DNA of 64,000 nt from Allonocardiopsis opalescens (GTDB lineage Bacteria; Actinomycetota; Actinomycetes; Streptosporangiales; Streptosporangiaceae): the NCBI RefSeq assembly GCF_003002095.1, contig NZ_PVZC01000010.1, forward strand, positions 248,001-312,000. The letters are read 5' to 3'. Below the pieces are notes generated by a model that saw only the letters and a program-made list of their open reading frames with translations, was not told the origin of the DNA and ran no database searches. Positions 18,288 to 27,401 of this stretch are shown here, one piece after another. The translations under genes were made by a program, and so were the position numbers. How positions within the stretch are numbered: the stretch's first letter is position 1; each line of letters opens with the position of its first letter.

Positions 18288-18979
18288 GCGGGCGGAGCGG
18301 AAGTCGGTGCGCCCCCGGGCGTCCGTGCCGCACCATGCAGGTTCCCGGTCGACGCGTCGACGGGATCGTGCGCACCACGCCCGCCCACGTGCCGAGAGGG
18401 CGGATCGTGGTCGGCACCGGCGAGCCGGGTACATCCGTGCCCCGGCAAGCCCATCGCCCCCTCGCGCCCGTGGCGATCACCGCGGTGCGTACCCCGACAT
18501 GGCACTCGTGCCGCCGCAGACGGCCGGGTACACCCGCTGGAGCCGGCGGACGAGCGCAGCCGGAACCGGGCGCACACCGGCGTCACGCGCGCATCGGCGC
18601 ACTGGCCCGCACCCGGGGGAGCGCATAACGGGCAGCTCAGAGCCGACGCGGACCTCCATCGATGACATTCGTGCGCAGACCCTGTCACCGGCGCCTCTCG
18701 CCCTCCGCTGATCGCCGCGGCGCCCTGCCCGTCCGGTCACTGGACGCGTGCCGCCGTAGCGGCGGCATCGGAGGGCCGGCCGCAAGCCGCACTGCCCTGG
18801 AGACGTCCGCGCCTCGGCGGGACCGCGTGCGCCTCGCACCGAATACCGGTCTCCGCGCGGCCCTGTCCGCCGCCCGGACGCGATATCCGTGCCGCCGCGG
18901 TCGACAGAGCGCCCGCGCGGAACTGGTGCCCGGCGTCGCCAGGGCCGGACGCGCCGGTCCCGGGCAGTAGGGTGAGCGC
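18288..18979. other. gene-free stretch
   Basis: About 690 nt between the PhoD-like gene and the tetR gene. Open frames exist on both strands because of high GC, but none has a ribosome site, sensible composition or a recognisable family. A 14-nt palindrome, GTCGACGCGTCGAC, lies at 18348-18361. Either decayed coding sequence or an unannotated RNA could be here; I see neither directly. Confidence 0.4.
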
Positions 18980-19009
18980 ATGCCCACCCGCCCGAGCGCG
19001 GCTCCGTGA
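18980..19009 (+). CDS. possible leaderless 9-codon ORF coupled to tetR
   Basis: A TAGGGT -10-like hexamer (18968-18973) is followed six nt later by an ATG opening MPTRPSAAP. Its TGA (19007-19009) overlaps the GTG start of the TetR gene (GTGA). No Shine-Dalgarno sequence precedes the tetR GTG, so termination-reinitiation from this mini-ORF would explain how tetR is translated. Speculative but directly readable. Confidence 0.35.
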   Translation: MPTRPSAAP

Positions 19010-19650
19010 CGGCCTCTCACGGCGCCGCCCGTCCCGGATCCGCCGCCACCCGGGAGCGCATCCTGGACGCCGCCGCCGAGGTGATGCGCGAGCTCGGCCT
19101 GGCCAGGGCCACCACCAAGGAGATCGCGCGGGCGGCGGGCTACTCCGAGGCCACCCTGTACAAGCACTTCGCCGACAAGACCGAGCTGTTCGTGCGGGTG
19201 CTGGCCGAGCGCGCGCCGGACTTCGTCGGCATCCTCGCCCGGCTGCCCGGACTCGTCGGCACCGGCGCCCTCGCCGAGCACCTGCGCGACACCGCCCGGC
19301 AGGCGGTGCTGTTCTACGCCCAAGGCGTGCCGATGGCGGCGTCGGTCTTCGCGGAGCCGACCGTGCTGGCCCGGCACCGCGAGCGCATCGGCGCAATGGC
19401 GGCCGGTCCGGGGCAGGCCCGTGCGGCGCTGGCCGAGTACCTGCGCGCCGAGCAGCGCGCGGGCCGGGTGCGCGCCGACGCCGACCCCGAGGCGGCGGCC
19501 GCGCTGCTGCTCGGCGCCTGCTTCCAGGAGGGTTTCCTACGCGCCTTCGCGGGCGTCGACCCCACCGAGGGCCTGGACGAGTTCAGCGCGAAGGTCGTCG
19601 CCGACCTGCTGACCGGCATCGGGCCCGACAGGGAGACGTCCGCCTCGTAG
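19006..19650 (+). CDS. TetR/AcrR family transcriptional regulator
   Basis: 214 residues. The N-terminal TetR helix-turn-helix is clear: ERILDAAAEVMRELGLARATTKEIARAAGYSEATLYKHFADKTELF split over residues about 18-60. The rest is an all-helical ligand/dimer domain without assignable ligand. Start GTG at 19006. No divergent partner gene is adjacent, so its target is not evident; the downstream genes are convergent. Confidence 0.92.
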   Translation: MTASHGAARPGSAATRERILDAAAEVMRELGLARATTKEIARAAGYSEATLYKHFADKTELFVRVLAERAPDFVGILARLPGLVGTGALAEHLRDTARQAVLFYAQGVPMAASVFAEPTVLARHRERIGAMAAGPGQARAALAEYLRAEQRAGRVRADADPEAAAALLLGACFQEGFLRAFAGVDPTEGLDEFSAKVVADLLTGIGPDRETSAS

Positions 19651-19908
19651 ATGATCGGCACCGTCCACGGCGAGGCGCCGAGGTACGTGCGGGAGCGTCG
19701 TCACCGGCCTCCTCGACGGCACCGCCGACGAGGACGGCCGCGAGCGCATGGAAGAGGCAGCACAGTGCCGATCAGCGCCGGGCAGCGCGGGACGGGCGCA
19801 CCAGGACGCCAGGCTCGTGATCAGCATCCTGCTCGGTGTGCCTTCTGAGCGCTGTCCGCACGCGTCAACGGGAACCGCCCGCCACGAAAGGCGATCCGTA
19901 CTTCCTGC
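19651..19908. other. intergenic, possible gene remnant
   Basis: 258 nt between convergent genes. On the plus strand 19695-19850 reads VVTGLLDGTADEDGRERM and onward with plausible codon use but no start or ribosome site, which could be the fossil of a coding sequence. No other signal. Confidence 0.3.
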
Positions 19909-20766
19909 CTAGTAAATGATCGACACCATCCGCAGCACCGCCCCGGTCAGCGCCGGGTCGCCCGTGGTGCGGGCGCGTTCCGCCGCCAGTTCTGGGGTGA
20001 TGCCGCGGGTGCACAGCCGCCAGGCGGTGTCGGGGTCGAACTCCACGGCCGCGTCCGGGTGCTCGGCGCCGTCACGGCGCAGGGTCCAGGCGGCGCCGTC
20101 GTGCCGGCAGGTCCACCGGCCGCCGGCCGGGCCGGTGACGGTGACGGTGACCTCGCTGCCGCAGGTGCCGCCCGCGCCGGACAGGGTGTGCGGCAGGGCG
20201 CGCATGAAGGTGTCCAGCACAGGGCCGAAGACCTCGGGGGCGAAGCGGCCGGGGCGCCCCACGGCCTCGCGGATCTGCTGCTCATGCGTCCAGTACTCGG
20301 TGTGGTCGCGGGCGGCGTCCAGCCAGACGGGCGCGGGCGCGTCGCCCGCCCAGGTCACGGGCTCGCCCAGTGCGGCCATCTCGGCGTCGTCCATTCCGGA
20401 CCAGTAGGCGGCGATCTGCGCGCCGGCCAGGTCGAGCAGGTCGAGCAGTACCCGGGTGCTGAAGGCCCGCGCGGTGCGCACCCAGTCGTCATTGATGCGG
20501 TCCAGGAAGGCGGGCAGCGTCTCGCCCGGACGAGGTGCGAGCACGCCGGTGTGGCCGTCGCGGCCGCGCGACAGGCGGTTGAGGTGGTCGCCGAGGACGT
20601 GCGCGGCGAGGTCGCGCACCGACCAGCCGGGGCAGGCGGTCGGGCGCCGCCAGTCGGGTTCCGGCAGCTCCCGCAGCAGGTCCATCAGCGCGGCGTGGGC
20701 GACGGCGAACAGCGGTCGCGCGTCGATGGGCGGTCCCAGGCGGTCGGCGGTGGTGGGATGGTCCAT
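19909..20766 (-). CDS. maleylpyruvate isomerase family protein (mycothiol-dependent type)
   Basis: 285 residues, ATG at 20766. The N-terminal DinB-like four-helix domain contains the metal-binding elements seen in mycothiol-dependent maleylpyruvate isomerases: CPGWSVRDLAAHVLGDHLNR and DHTEYWTHEQQIREA. A C-terminal domain of about 85 residues (sterol-carrier-like, beta strands around VTVTVTGP and WTLRRDG) follows. Such enzymes use mycothiol as cofactor; the real substrate is unknown. Same strand as the related gene at 20790, 23 nt downstream of it. Confidence 0.85.
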   Translation of the reverse strand: MDHPTTADRLGPPIDARPLFAVAHAALMDLLRELPEPDWRRPTACPGWSVRDLAAHVLGDHLNRLSRGRDGHTGVLAPRPGETLPAFLDRINDDWVRTARAFSTRVLLDLLDLAGAQIAAYWSGMDDAEMAALGEPVTWAGDAPAPVWLDAARDHTEYWTHEQQIREAVGRPGRFAPEVFGPVLDTFMRALPHTLSGAGGTCGSEVTVTVTGPAGGRWTCRHDGAAWTLRRDGAEHPDAAVEFDPDTAWRLCTRGITPELAAERARTTGDPALTGAVLRMVSIIY

Positions 20767-20789
20767 GGGACCATCCCACCACGCGCCGC

Positions 20790-21419
20790 TCAGCCACCGG
20801 GCAGCGCGTCGCCGCCCGACAGCTCGGCGCGGGCGGCGGGGCGGCCGGCCAGGGCCATCATCAGCGCCTCGGCCGGGCCGCTGACCTGCGAGGACCCCTC
20901 GCCGAAGGCCCAGTCGAGGTCGGTGGCGGCCAGCCGCAGCCCACGCAGCCGCGCGCCCGCCCGCCCCGACGTGAGGCGGCCGAGCACGGCGCGCAGGTGC
21001 GCCTCGGGGATCTCGGCGGCGCGGCCGAGCGGGCGGCGCAGGTCCTGGTGGTGGACGAGCGTGTCGTAGAGCAGCAGCCCGGGGGCGAGCCGGAACACCG
21101 GCATCAGCCGGTCGGTGTCCAGGGCGGCGAGCAGCTCGCCGACGGGCCGGGCCGCCCAGGCGGCGGCGCGCCGCCGGTTGTGCGCGTCGTGGTCGAAGCC
21201 GGTGCGCGCCATCCCGGCCAGCAGGCCGCCGAGCCCGTCGCGGACATTGGCGGCCAGGTGCCCGGCCAGCTCCCGCACCGTCCAGCCCGCGCACAGCGTG
21301 GGCGTACTCCACTCCCCCGGCGCCAGTCCGGCCAGGGTATCGCGCACCCGGGCCCGCTCGGCCAGCGCCATCGCGCGCAGCCGCGCACGGTTCGGCATGG
21401 TGGTCGCGGCTGCCGCCAT
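20790..21419 (-). CDS. DinB-like mycothiol-dependent family protein, 209 aa
   Basis: 209 residues of the TIGR03085/maleylpyruvate isomerase N-terminal family. LCAGWTVRELAGHLAANVRD and LLYDTLVHHQDLRRPLGR supply the His ligands. Residues 150-185 form a short C-terminal segment ending with LSGGDALPGG. It is paralogous in fold to the next gene and shares its transcript. Substrate unknown. The promoter region upstream has a TetR-type palindrome. Confidence 0.85.
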   Translation of the reverse strand: MAAAATTMPNRARLRAMALAERARVRDTLAGLAPGEWSTPTLCAGWTVRELAGHLAANVRDGLGGLLAGMARTGFDHDAHNRRRAAAWAARPVGELLAALDTDRLMPVFRLAPGLLLYDTLVHHQDLRRPLGRAAEIPEAHLRAVLGRLTSGRAGARLRGLRLAATDLDWAFGEGSSQVSGPAEALMMALAGRPAARAELSGGDALPGG

Positions 21420-21893
21420 CGCTGCTCCTCCTCGCCGGGGCGGATGCCCTGCATTCTGGTGAGTGATTACTTACTAACCATAGTGCCACATGCCTGCGGC
21501 GATGCCGGAGGGTAGGACGGACACGGCCAAGGGCTGCTCCGGCCCGTCTCCCGGCACGCAAGGACGTGGGCGGGCCGTGCAGGCCATCGACGGCCGCACC
21601 CTCGGCCCGAAGAGCGAGAAGCGCCGGCCGTCGTCCCGCACCCTTCGGCAACATCGAACGAGTCGCCCGGCCGGGGGCGACGCGACAGGCCGCACGAGTA
21701 GGAGAGCGAGCGCCTGGCCGGATCGCCGCGCCAGTCGGTGGCCACAGAGCGCAGACTTCCCCATCCCGGCCCGACAGCGGCGCGCCGAAGGGGTCCCACA
21801 GCCGTACCACGGCACCGGATACCGGCGGAAGCCGGAGGGCGACAGTCCGGACAAGCGGAGGAGCGGCCGTCCGGCCGGGTGTCGGACCGGTTG
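21420..21893. promoter_or_regulatory. intergenic with TetR-type operator
   Basis: 474 nt without a gene. At 21459-21474 GTGAGTGA-TTACTTAC is an imperfect palindrome of the AGTxAxTxACT type bound by many TetR regulators; it lies 40 nt before the ATG at 21419 and overlaps an AT-rich leftward promoter region. The remaining 400 nt show no feature I can name. Confidence 0.45.
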
Positions 21894-23447
21894 TCAGTAC
21901 CCGGCCGCCGCCGCGATGAGGGCGCGGTGGTCGGCGGCGCCGGAGAGGGTGCCGTCGGGGTCGCGGGTGATGGCGTGGGCGTGGGCGAAGCCCTGCGGGA
22001 CGGTTTCGGCGGGGTGGCCGCGGTCGCGCAGGCCGGGGACCCAGGCGGCCGGGGCGCCCTCCTCGACGCGGACGCCGGCGCCGTCGGGGTCGGCCCAGGT
22101 GTCGAAGCCGTTGGTGGCGGAGGTGGCCCAGCGGGGGGCTGCCACGGCGGCGGCGACGTCCTGGCCGTGCAGCAGCAGGCGGGCCAGCACCTGCTGTACG
22201 ACCTGCGGTTGGATGTCGCCGCCCATGGTGCCGGCCACGCCGTACAGGCTGCCGTCGGGGTGGGTGATCAGCACCGGGGACAGGGTGTGCGGGGGGCGGC
22301 GACCCGGGGCGTACTCGGCGGGGTGGCCGGCGGCCAGCGAGAAGCCGATGCCGCGGTTGTGCAGGTTGACCCCGGTGCCGGGGGCGAACAGGCGGCTGCC
22401 GAAGCCGCTGGCGTTGGACTGGATCAGCGACACGGCCCGGCCCGAGCCGTCGGCCGCGCACAGGTAGGTGGTGTCGCCCGAGGCGGTGAGGTCGGCGACG
22501 GCGGCGCGGCGGTCAGGCCGGACGGCGGCGGCGCGGGCGTCGAGTTCGGCCGGGGCCAGCAGCGCGGAGACATCGGCGCCGTCGTACAGCGCGGACCCGC
22601 GGTCGTGGCCGGCCAGCCGGGCCGCCTCGACCATCAGGTGCGCCCACAGCGGGTCGGCGGGGTCGTCGGGCAGGCCGAGCCGCTCGGCGATGCCCAGCGC
22701 CATCGGCACCAGGTAGCCCTGGGAGTTGGGCGGCACCGTCCACACGTCGTGGCCGAAGACGCGCAGGCCGACGGGCTCCACCCACTCGCCCCGCGCGGCG
22801 GCGAGGTCGGCCTCGGTGTACTCGCCCGCGCCGATCTCGATCAGGGCGGCGCCGAACTCGCCCTGGTAGAAGCCCTCGGCCCCCTCGGCGGCGACGGCCC
22901 GCAGCATCCGGGCCACCCCGGGTCTGCGCACCAGCCGGCCCGGCCGGTCGACCTCGGCCAGGTCCTCGGCGCCGGGGACGCCGGCGATCAGGCCGGCCAC
23001 CCAGGCCAGCAGCGGGGAGGCGGGGAAGCCGCTGGCGGCGTAGTCGATGGCGGGGGCGAGCAGCTCGGCCAGCGGGAGCAGGCCGTAGCGCTCGTGCAGC
23101 GCCTGCCAGCCCGCGACGCAGCCGGGCACGGTGACGGAGCGGACGTCGTCGTGGAAGGGCATCTCGGTACGGCCCTCGGCCCGCAGCCTGGCGGCGTCGG
23201 CGCCCGATCCGGCCCGTCCGCTGGCGTTGAGCACCGCCGGGCGGCCCGGAGCGTCGTGCACCAGCGCGAAGAGGTCGCCGCCCAGCCCGCACATGTGCGG
23301 CGCCGTGACGGTGAGCACGGCGTTGGCGGCGATGGCCGCGTCCGCGGCGGTGCCACCCGCCCGCAGCGCGGCGACCCCGGCCGCCGAGGCCAGGTGGTCG
23401 ACCGTGCAGACCATGCCGTTGCGCGCGTGGTGGGTTGATGCGGGCAC
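21894..23447 (-). CDS. gamma-glutamyltransferase family protein
   Basis: 517-residue Ntn-hydrolase that cleaves gamma-glutamyl bonds. The precursor is expected to self-cleave before the Thr of SGDTTYLCAADGSG (near residue 343), giving large and small subunits. GLGGDLFALV and TMGGDIQPQVVQQVLARLLLHG are family landmarks. No signal peptide is found with the GTG start at 23447, which has GAGGAG five nt upstream, so it is probably cytoplasmic. The upstream TTG reading has no ribosome site. Whether the substrate is glutathione-like or another gamma-glutamyl compound is open, as actinomycetes mostly use mycothiol. Confidence 0.92.
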   Translation of the reverse strand: MPASTHHARNGMVCTVDHLASAAGVAALRAGGTAADAAIAANAVLTVTAPHMCGLGGDLFALVHDAPGRPAVLNASGRAGSGADAARLRAEGRTEMPFHDDVRSVTVPGCVAGWQALHERYGLLPLAELLAPAIDYAASGFPASPLLAWVAGLIAGVPGAEDLAEVDRPGRLVRRPGVARMLRAVAAEGAEGFYQGEFGAALIEIGAGEYTEADLAAARGEWVEPVGLRVFGHDVWTVPPNSQGYLVPMALGIAERLGLPDDPADPLWAHLMVEAARLAGHDRGSALYDGADVSALLAPAELDARAAAVRPDRRAAVADLTASGDTTYLCAADGSGRAVSLIQSNASGFGSRLFAPGTGVNLHNRGIGFSLAAGHPAEYAPGRRPPHTLSPVLITHPDGSLYGVAGTMGGDIQPQVVQQVLARLLLHGQDVAAAVAAPRWATSATNGFDTWADPDGAGVRVEEGAPAAWVPGLRDRGHPAETVPQGFAHAHAITRDPDGTLSGAADHRALIAAAAGY

Positions 23448-23544
23448 GAGACTCCTCGATGTATCTGGCGCAATGCTCCCAAGACGGGCCAATGCAGGCT
23501 ATCCGGTCGCTTCCGCCCGCCCGCCGCCGCCCCGCGCCCCCGCG

Positions 23545-24810
23545 TCAGCGCGGCGCCGCCAGCGCGACGGGGTCGTCGGCGGGCGGCGGGCCGCCGCTCT
23601 CGCCGCCGCCGGCCCGGCGGGTGTCGAGGTCGGGCAGCCAGAGCACGAAGGTGCTGCCCTCCCCCGGCCTGGAGTGCACCGCCACGGAGCCGCCGTGCGC
23701 CTCGACGATCTGCCTGACGATCGCCAGCCCCAGTCCGGTCTGCCCGGTGCGCTCGCCCTCGCCGTCGGCGCCGCCGCGGGCGCGGCCGCGCCAGAAGCGG
23801 TCGAAGATCCTGGACTGGTGCTCCTCGGGGATGCCGGGCCCCTCGTCGCGGACGGCGATATAGGCCCACTCCCCCCACTGGCCGGTGGCGACCAGCACGG
23901 TGGAGCCGCGCGGCGCGAAGCGCACCGCGTTGGAGAGGAGGTTGCCGACCGCCCGCGACAGCGCGACGGCGTCGGCCACCACCCGGCCGCGGCACAGCCG
24001 CCGCCGCACCCGCACGCCCTGCTCGGCGGCGACCGCCGCGAACTCGTCGGCGGCCTCGGCCGCCACCCGCGCCGCGTCCAGGTCCTGCTCGCCGAAGGCG
24101 GGCGCGGTGCGGCGGGCGCTGGACAGCAGGTCCTCGACCAGGTGCGTCATCCGCTCGGTGGCCCGCCCGACCACGGCGGCGGCCTGGCGGCGCTCCGCCT
24201 CGGTGACGTCGTCGCGGCTGAGCACCGCCTCCAGGTTGGTCTGGATGACGGCGAGCGGGGTGCGCAGCTCGTGGGAGACGTCGTCGAGGATGCGGCGCTG
24301 CCCGGAGAAGGCGCCGTCGAGCCGGTCGAGCATGTCGTCGACGGTGTCGGCCAGCCGGCGCAGCTCGTCGTCGGGGCCCTGGAGCCGGATGCGCCCCGAC
24401 AGGTCCGAGCCGCTGATCTCGCGGGCGGTGGTGGTGATGCGGTCGACCGGCCGCAGCGCCCGCCCGGCCAGCATCCAGCCGGTCCCGGCGCTCAGCACGA
24501 ACAGCGCGCCCAGGCCGAACAGGCTGTACTCGGCCAGCTTCTCCTTGGTGTAGTGGGAGACGGCCTCGTGCAGGGTGTCGGAGCCGGGGCCGTCGGCGGG
24601 CATCCCCAGCTCGGCGCGGAGCTGCTTGAGTTCGCGCAGGGCCGCCTGGTCGACGGTGGAGGCGACCCCGGCGTACAGCACCACGATCACCACCGCGCCG
24701 AGGCCGAAGACCGCGAGGGAGTTGGTGACGGCCAGCCGGAAGCGGACCGTCTGCGCCCACCTGGGCAGTCTGCGGTACCAGCGGCCGGGCCGCCGGCCCT
24801 GGGCGGTCAT
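23545..24810 (-). CDS. two-component sensor histidine kinase
   Basis: 421 residues. TM1 (about 25-48), a short extracytoplasmic loop, TM2 (about 95-115), HAMP (about 115-165), H-box DDVSHELRTPLAVIQTN with the phospho-acceptor His, N-box NLLSNAVRFAPRG, G1 VRDEGPGIP, F-box IFDRFWRG and G2 GQTGLGLAIVRQIVEAHGG. The C-terminal tail is Gly/Pro-rich. ATG at 24810 overlaps the stop of the response regulator (ATGA). The small sensor loop of about 45 residues gives no hint of the signal. Confidence 0.95.
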   Translation of the reverse strand: MTAQGRRPGRWYRRLPRWAQTVRFRLAVTNSLAVFGLGAVVIVVLYAGVASTVDQAALRELKQLRAELGMPADGPGSDTLHEAVSHYTKEKLAEYSLFGLGALFVLSAGTGWMLAGRALRPVDRITTTAREISGSDLSGRIRLQGPDDELRRLADTVDDMLDRLDGAFSGQRRILDDVSHELRTPLAVIQTNLEAVLSRDDVTEAERRQAAAVVGRATERMTHLVEDLLSSARRTAPAFGEQDLDAARVAAEAADEFAAVAAEQGVRVRRRLCRGRVVADAVALSRAVGNLLSNAVRFAPRGSTVLVATGQWGEWAYIAVRDEGPGIPEEHQSRIFDRFWRGRARGGADGEGERTGQTGLGLAIVRQIVEAHGGSVAVHSRPGEGSTFVLWLPDLDTRRAGGGESGGPPPADDPVALAAPR

Positions 24811-25499
24811 CCGTCGTCCCGCAGCCGGTAGCCGCGGCCGATCACCGTCTCCAGTAGGGCGCTCTCCCCCTTGGCGGTGAGTTTGCGGCGCAGGGTGCCG
24901 ACGGTGACGCGCACGGTCTGGGTGAAGGGGTCGGTGTTCTCGTCCCAGACGTGTTCGAGCAGTTCCTCGGCGGAGACCACGTAGCCGGGCCGCGACATCA
25001 GGTAGCGCAGCACGCCGAACTCCTTGTTGGTCAGCGCCAGACCGCGCTCGCCGCGCCGGGCGTGGTGGCGGGCGGTGTCGAGAAGCAGCTCGCCCACGCG
25101 CAGCACGGAATTGCCGCCGGCCACGTCGCGGCGGAGCAGCGCCCGGATCCTGGCCAGCAGTTCGGCGAAGGCGAACGGCTTGACGAGGTAGTCGTCGGCC
25201 CCCTCGTCCAGGCCGCGCACGCGGTCGTGCAGGGAGCCGCGCGCGGTCAGGATGAGGACCCGCAGGTCGCTGCCGCCGGGGGTCTGGATGTCGCCCTGGC
25301 GCAGCGCGCGGCACAGGGTGAATCCGTCGGTGTCGGGCAGCGAGAGGTCCAGCACCATCAGGTCGTAGGCTACGTCGGTCAGCTTGCCGACGGCCTCGGC
25401 ACCGGTGACGGCGGTGTCGACGGCGTAACCGGAGCGGCGGAGCCCGGCGGCGAGCGCGCTGAGCAGTCCTTCCTCGTCCTCCACCACGAGCAGTCGCAT
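24807..25499 (-). CDS. OmpR/PhoB family response regulator
   Basis: 230 residues. Receiver domain with acidic pocket (VVEDEE), phospho-acceptor Asp51 and LVKPFAF lysine; a winged-helix DNA-binding domain follows, ending in TVRVTVGTLRRKL and VIGRGYRL. Between beta3 and beta4 the receiver is a few residues longer than usual (GDIQTPGGSDLRV). The start ATG at 25499 is preferred over 25526. First gene of the regulator-kinase operon. Four phased repeats upstream suggest autoregulation. Confidence 0.95.
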   Translation of the reverse strand: MRLLVVEDEEGLLSALAAGLRRSGYAVDTAVTGAEAVGKLTDVAYDLMVLDLSLPDTDGFTLCRALRQGDIQTPGGSDLRVLILTARGSLHDRVRGLDEGADDYLVKPFAFAELLARIRALLRRDVAGGNSVLRVGELLLDTARHHARRGERGLALTNKEFGVLRYLMSRPGYVVSAEELLEHVWDENTDPFTQTVRVTVGTLRRKLTAKGESALLETVIGRGYRLRDDG

Positions 25500-25541
25500 G
25501 CACCCGACAGTAGCCGCCCGACACACCGCTCAGAACGACTC

Positions 25542-25578
25542 TTTCGGGCGATTTTCGGCGGCTTTTCGCGTCCTTTTC
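25542..25578. promoter_or_regulatory. four TTTC repeats at exact 11-bp period
   Basis: TTTC occurs at 25542, 25553, 25564 and 25575, each 11 nt apart, with similar flanks (CGGGCGA, CGGCGGC, CGCGTCC). OmpR/PhoB-type regulators bind direct repeats with 11-bp spacing. The array begins 43 nt upstream of the response-regulator start, on the same face of the helix, so it is the likely binding site of that regulator. Confidence 0.6.
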
Positions 25579-25658
25579 TGACCTGGATGGTGGAGTGAGG
25601 AGCCTGGTCGGCGGTACCGGTAGTCCACGCTCGCGGCGCCGTCGGCCACGCCCCCACG

Positions 25659-25698
25659 CGGCCCGGCCGATGCTTCCTCAGCAGTATCGGCCGGGCCG
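25659..25698 (-). terminator. terminator hairpin after the ycsI-like gene
   Basis: Perfect 13-bp stem CGGCCCGGCCGAT (25659-25671) with its complement at 25686-25698, 14-nt loop, no U tract. It lies 30 nt beyond the stop of the DUF1445 gene and insulates the two-component operon. Confidence 0.7.
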
Positions 25699-25728
25699 TC
25701 GGCGTGCGGTGCCGTGCCCGTCGGGCGC

Positions 25729-26529
25729 TCAGGGCACCAGGTAGGCGCTGTCGCGGGCGTCGGTGACCGCCATGTGGCCGGGCGCGTGGCCGATGGCGAA
25801 GGGCGGCCGCGAGCGCATCACGGCGGCCTGCGGGGTGACCCCACAGGCCCAGAAGACCGGCACCTCGCCCTCGCGCAGCTCGACCGGGTCGCCGAAGTCG
25901 GGGGCGGCCAGGTCGGCGATGCCCAGGGCGGCCGGGTCCCCGACGTGCACGGGGGCGCCGTGCACGGACGGGTAGCGCGAGGTGACGCGCACGGCGGCGG
26001 CCACCAGCCCGGCGGGGACCGGGCGCATCGACACCACCAGCGGCCCCGACAGCCGGCCCGCCGGGCGGCAGGCTTGGTCGGTGCGGTACATCGGCACGTT
26101 GCCGCCGGTCTCCAGGTGGCGCACTGGTACGCCCGCCTCCAGCAGGGCGGCCTCGAAGGTGAAGCTGCACCCGATGAGGAAGGCCACCAGGTCGGGCCGC
26201 CAGTGCTCGGTGGCGTCGGCGACTTCGGCGACCGGCACACCGTCGCGGTAGATCCGGTAGGCGGGCAGGTCGGTGCGCAGGTCGCCGGCGAAGATCGACG
26301 CGCTGGTCTCCCCCGGCTCGGTCACGTCCAGCACCGGGCAGGGCGCCGGGTTGCGCTGCGCGAAGAGCAGGAAGTCGTAGGCGAAGTCGCGCGGGAGCGC
26401 GATGAGATTGGCCTGGGTCCAGCCGGCCGCCCAGCCGGCGGTGGGGGTGCGCAGCCCGGCGCGGAAGGCGGCGCGGGCCTGGGCCGGGGTGCTCGCGGCG
26501 GGGTCGGCGGGGGCGTCGGGAGCGGTCAC
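25729..26529 (-). CDS. DUF1445 / YcsI family putative hydro-lyase
   Basis: 266 residues of the DUF1445 family (YcsI, also grouped with D-glutamate cyclase). Conserved pieces are [57 protein letters not shown] and [27 protein letters not shown]. In Bacillus the gene sits with ycsF, ycsG, kipI and kipA, as here. A role in moving glutamate/5-oxoproline forms is plausible. The GTG start at 26529 overlaps the pxpC stop (GTGA). Last gene of the operon. Confidence 0.88.
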   Translation of the reverse strand: MTAPDAPADPAASTPAQARAAFRAGLRTPTAGWAAGWTQANLIALPRDFAYDFLLFAQRNPAPCPVLDVTEPGETSASIFAGDLRTDLPAYRIYRDGVPVAEVADATEHWRPDLVAFLIGCSFTFEAALLEAGVPVRHLETGGNVPMYRTDQACRPAGRLSGPLVVSMRPVPAGLVAAAVRVTSRYPSVHGAPVHVGDPAALGIADLAAPDFGDPVELREGEVPVFWACGVTPQAAVMRSRPPFAIGHAPGHMAVTDARDSAYLVP

Positions 26530-27401
26530 GGCGGGGTCCTTTCCAGTCGGAAGCGGAGCCGGGTGCCGGGCCTGGCCTGGGCGGCCAGGTCGACGTCCGC
26601 GGTGGCGAGCACGGCGATGACCGGGTAGCCGCCGGTCACCGGGTGGTCGGCCAGGAAGAGGGTGGGCCGGCCGGACGGCGGCACCTGCAGCGCGCCGCGC
26701 ACCATGCCCTCGCTCGGCAGTTCGCCGGTGCGCGAGCGCGGCAGCGCGGGCCCGTCCAGGCGCATGCCGACGCGGTCGCTGTCGCCGGTGACCAGGTAGG
26801 GGGCGCTGGTGAGCGCGGACAGCGCCTCGGCGGCGAACCAGTCGTCGCGGGGGCCCGGGCGGCAGCGCAGCACCGGCACGCCGCCGGGCGGGGGCGCGAC
26901 CGGGGCGAGGTCCACCACGGGATGGGCGCGCGGCGGCGGCCCGACCGGCAGCTCGGTCCCGGCGGCCAGCGGCGGCGGGCCGAGGCCGGAGAGGGTGTCG
27001 GTGGAGCGCGAGCCCAGCACCGGCGGGACGTCGACGCCGCCGCGCACCGCCAGGTAGCTGCGCAGCCCGGCCGGCGGCACGCCCAGGCGCAGCCGGGCGC
27101 CGTCGGGCAGCCGCAGCAGCGCGGCCACCGGCTCCGGCCGCCCGTCGACGGTGACCGGGCAGGGGGCGCCCGCCACCGCGACCAGCAGGTCGCCGCGGGC
27201 CCGCACCTCCAGCCCGCCGAGGGTCGCCTCGATCGCGGCCGCGCCCTCGGGGTTGGCCACCAGCCGGTTGGCCAGCCGGAAGGACGCCAGGTCGGCCGCG
27301 CCCGAGCGGCCCACCCCGAGCGCGCCGTGCCCGGCCCGCCCGAGGTCCTGCACGGTGGCGGCCGGGCCGGGCGCGAGCACTTCCAGCGCGGCGCCGCTCA
27401 C
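26526..27401 (-). CDS. pxpC: 5-oxoprolinase subunit C (KipA-type)
   Basis: 291 residues of the biotin-dependent carboxyltransferase-like family. Landmarks: [27 protein letters not shown] at the N-terminus, [22 protein letters not shown], and [10 protein letters not shown]. PxpC works with PxpB and PxpA to open 5-oxoproline to glutamate with ATP. The GTG start overlaps the pxpB stop, and the stop overlaps the next start, so all three genes are translationally coupled. Confidence 0.92.
   Translation of the reverse strand: MSGAALEVLAPGPAATVQDLGRAGHGALGVGRSGAADLASFRLANRLVANPEGAAAIEATLGGLEVRARGDLLVAVAGAPCPVTVDGRPEPVAALLRLPDGARLRLGVPPAGLRSYLAVRGGVDVPPVLGSRSTDTLSGLGPPPLAAGTELPVGPPPRAHPVVDLAPVAPPPGGVPVLRCRPGPRDDWFAAEALSALTSAPYLVTGDSDRVGMRLDGPALPRSRTGELPSEGMVRGALQVPPSGRPTLFLADHPVTGGYPVIAVLATADVDLAAQARPGTRLRFRLERTPP

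Noticed and set aside
18348-18361. GTCGACGCGTCGAC palindrome as an operator
   Set aside because: Self-complementary GC-rich words are common in such DNA, and no promoter or gene start is near.
25379-26170. 263-residue minus-strand frame joining DUF1445 and the response regulator
   Set aside because: Product is Arg/Pro-rich and crosses a terminator and a repeat array; it is a shadow of two real genes.
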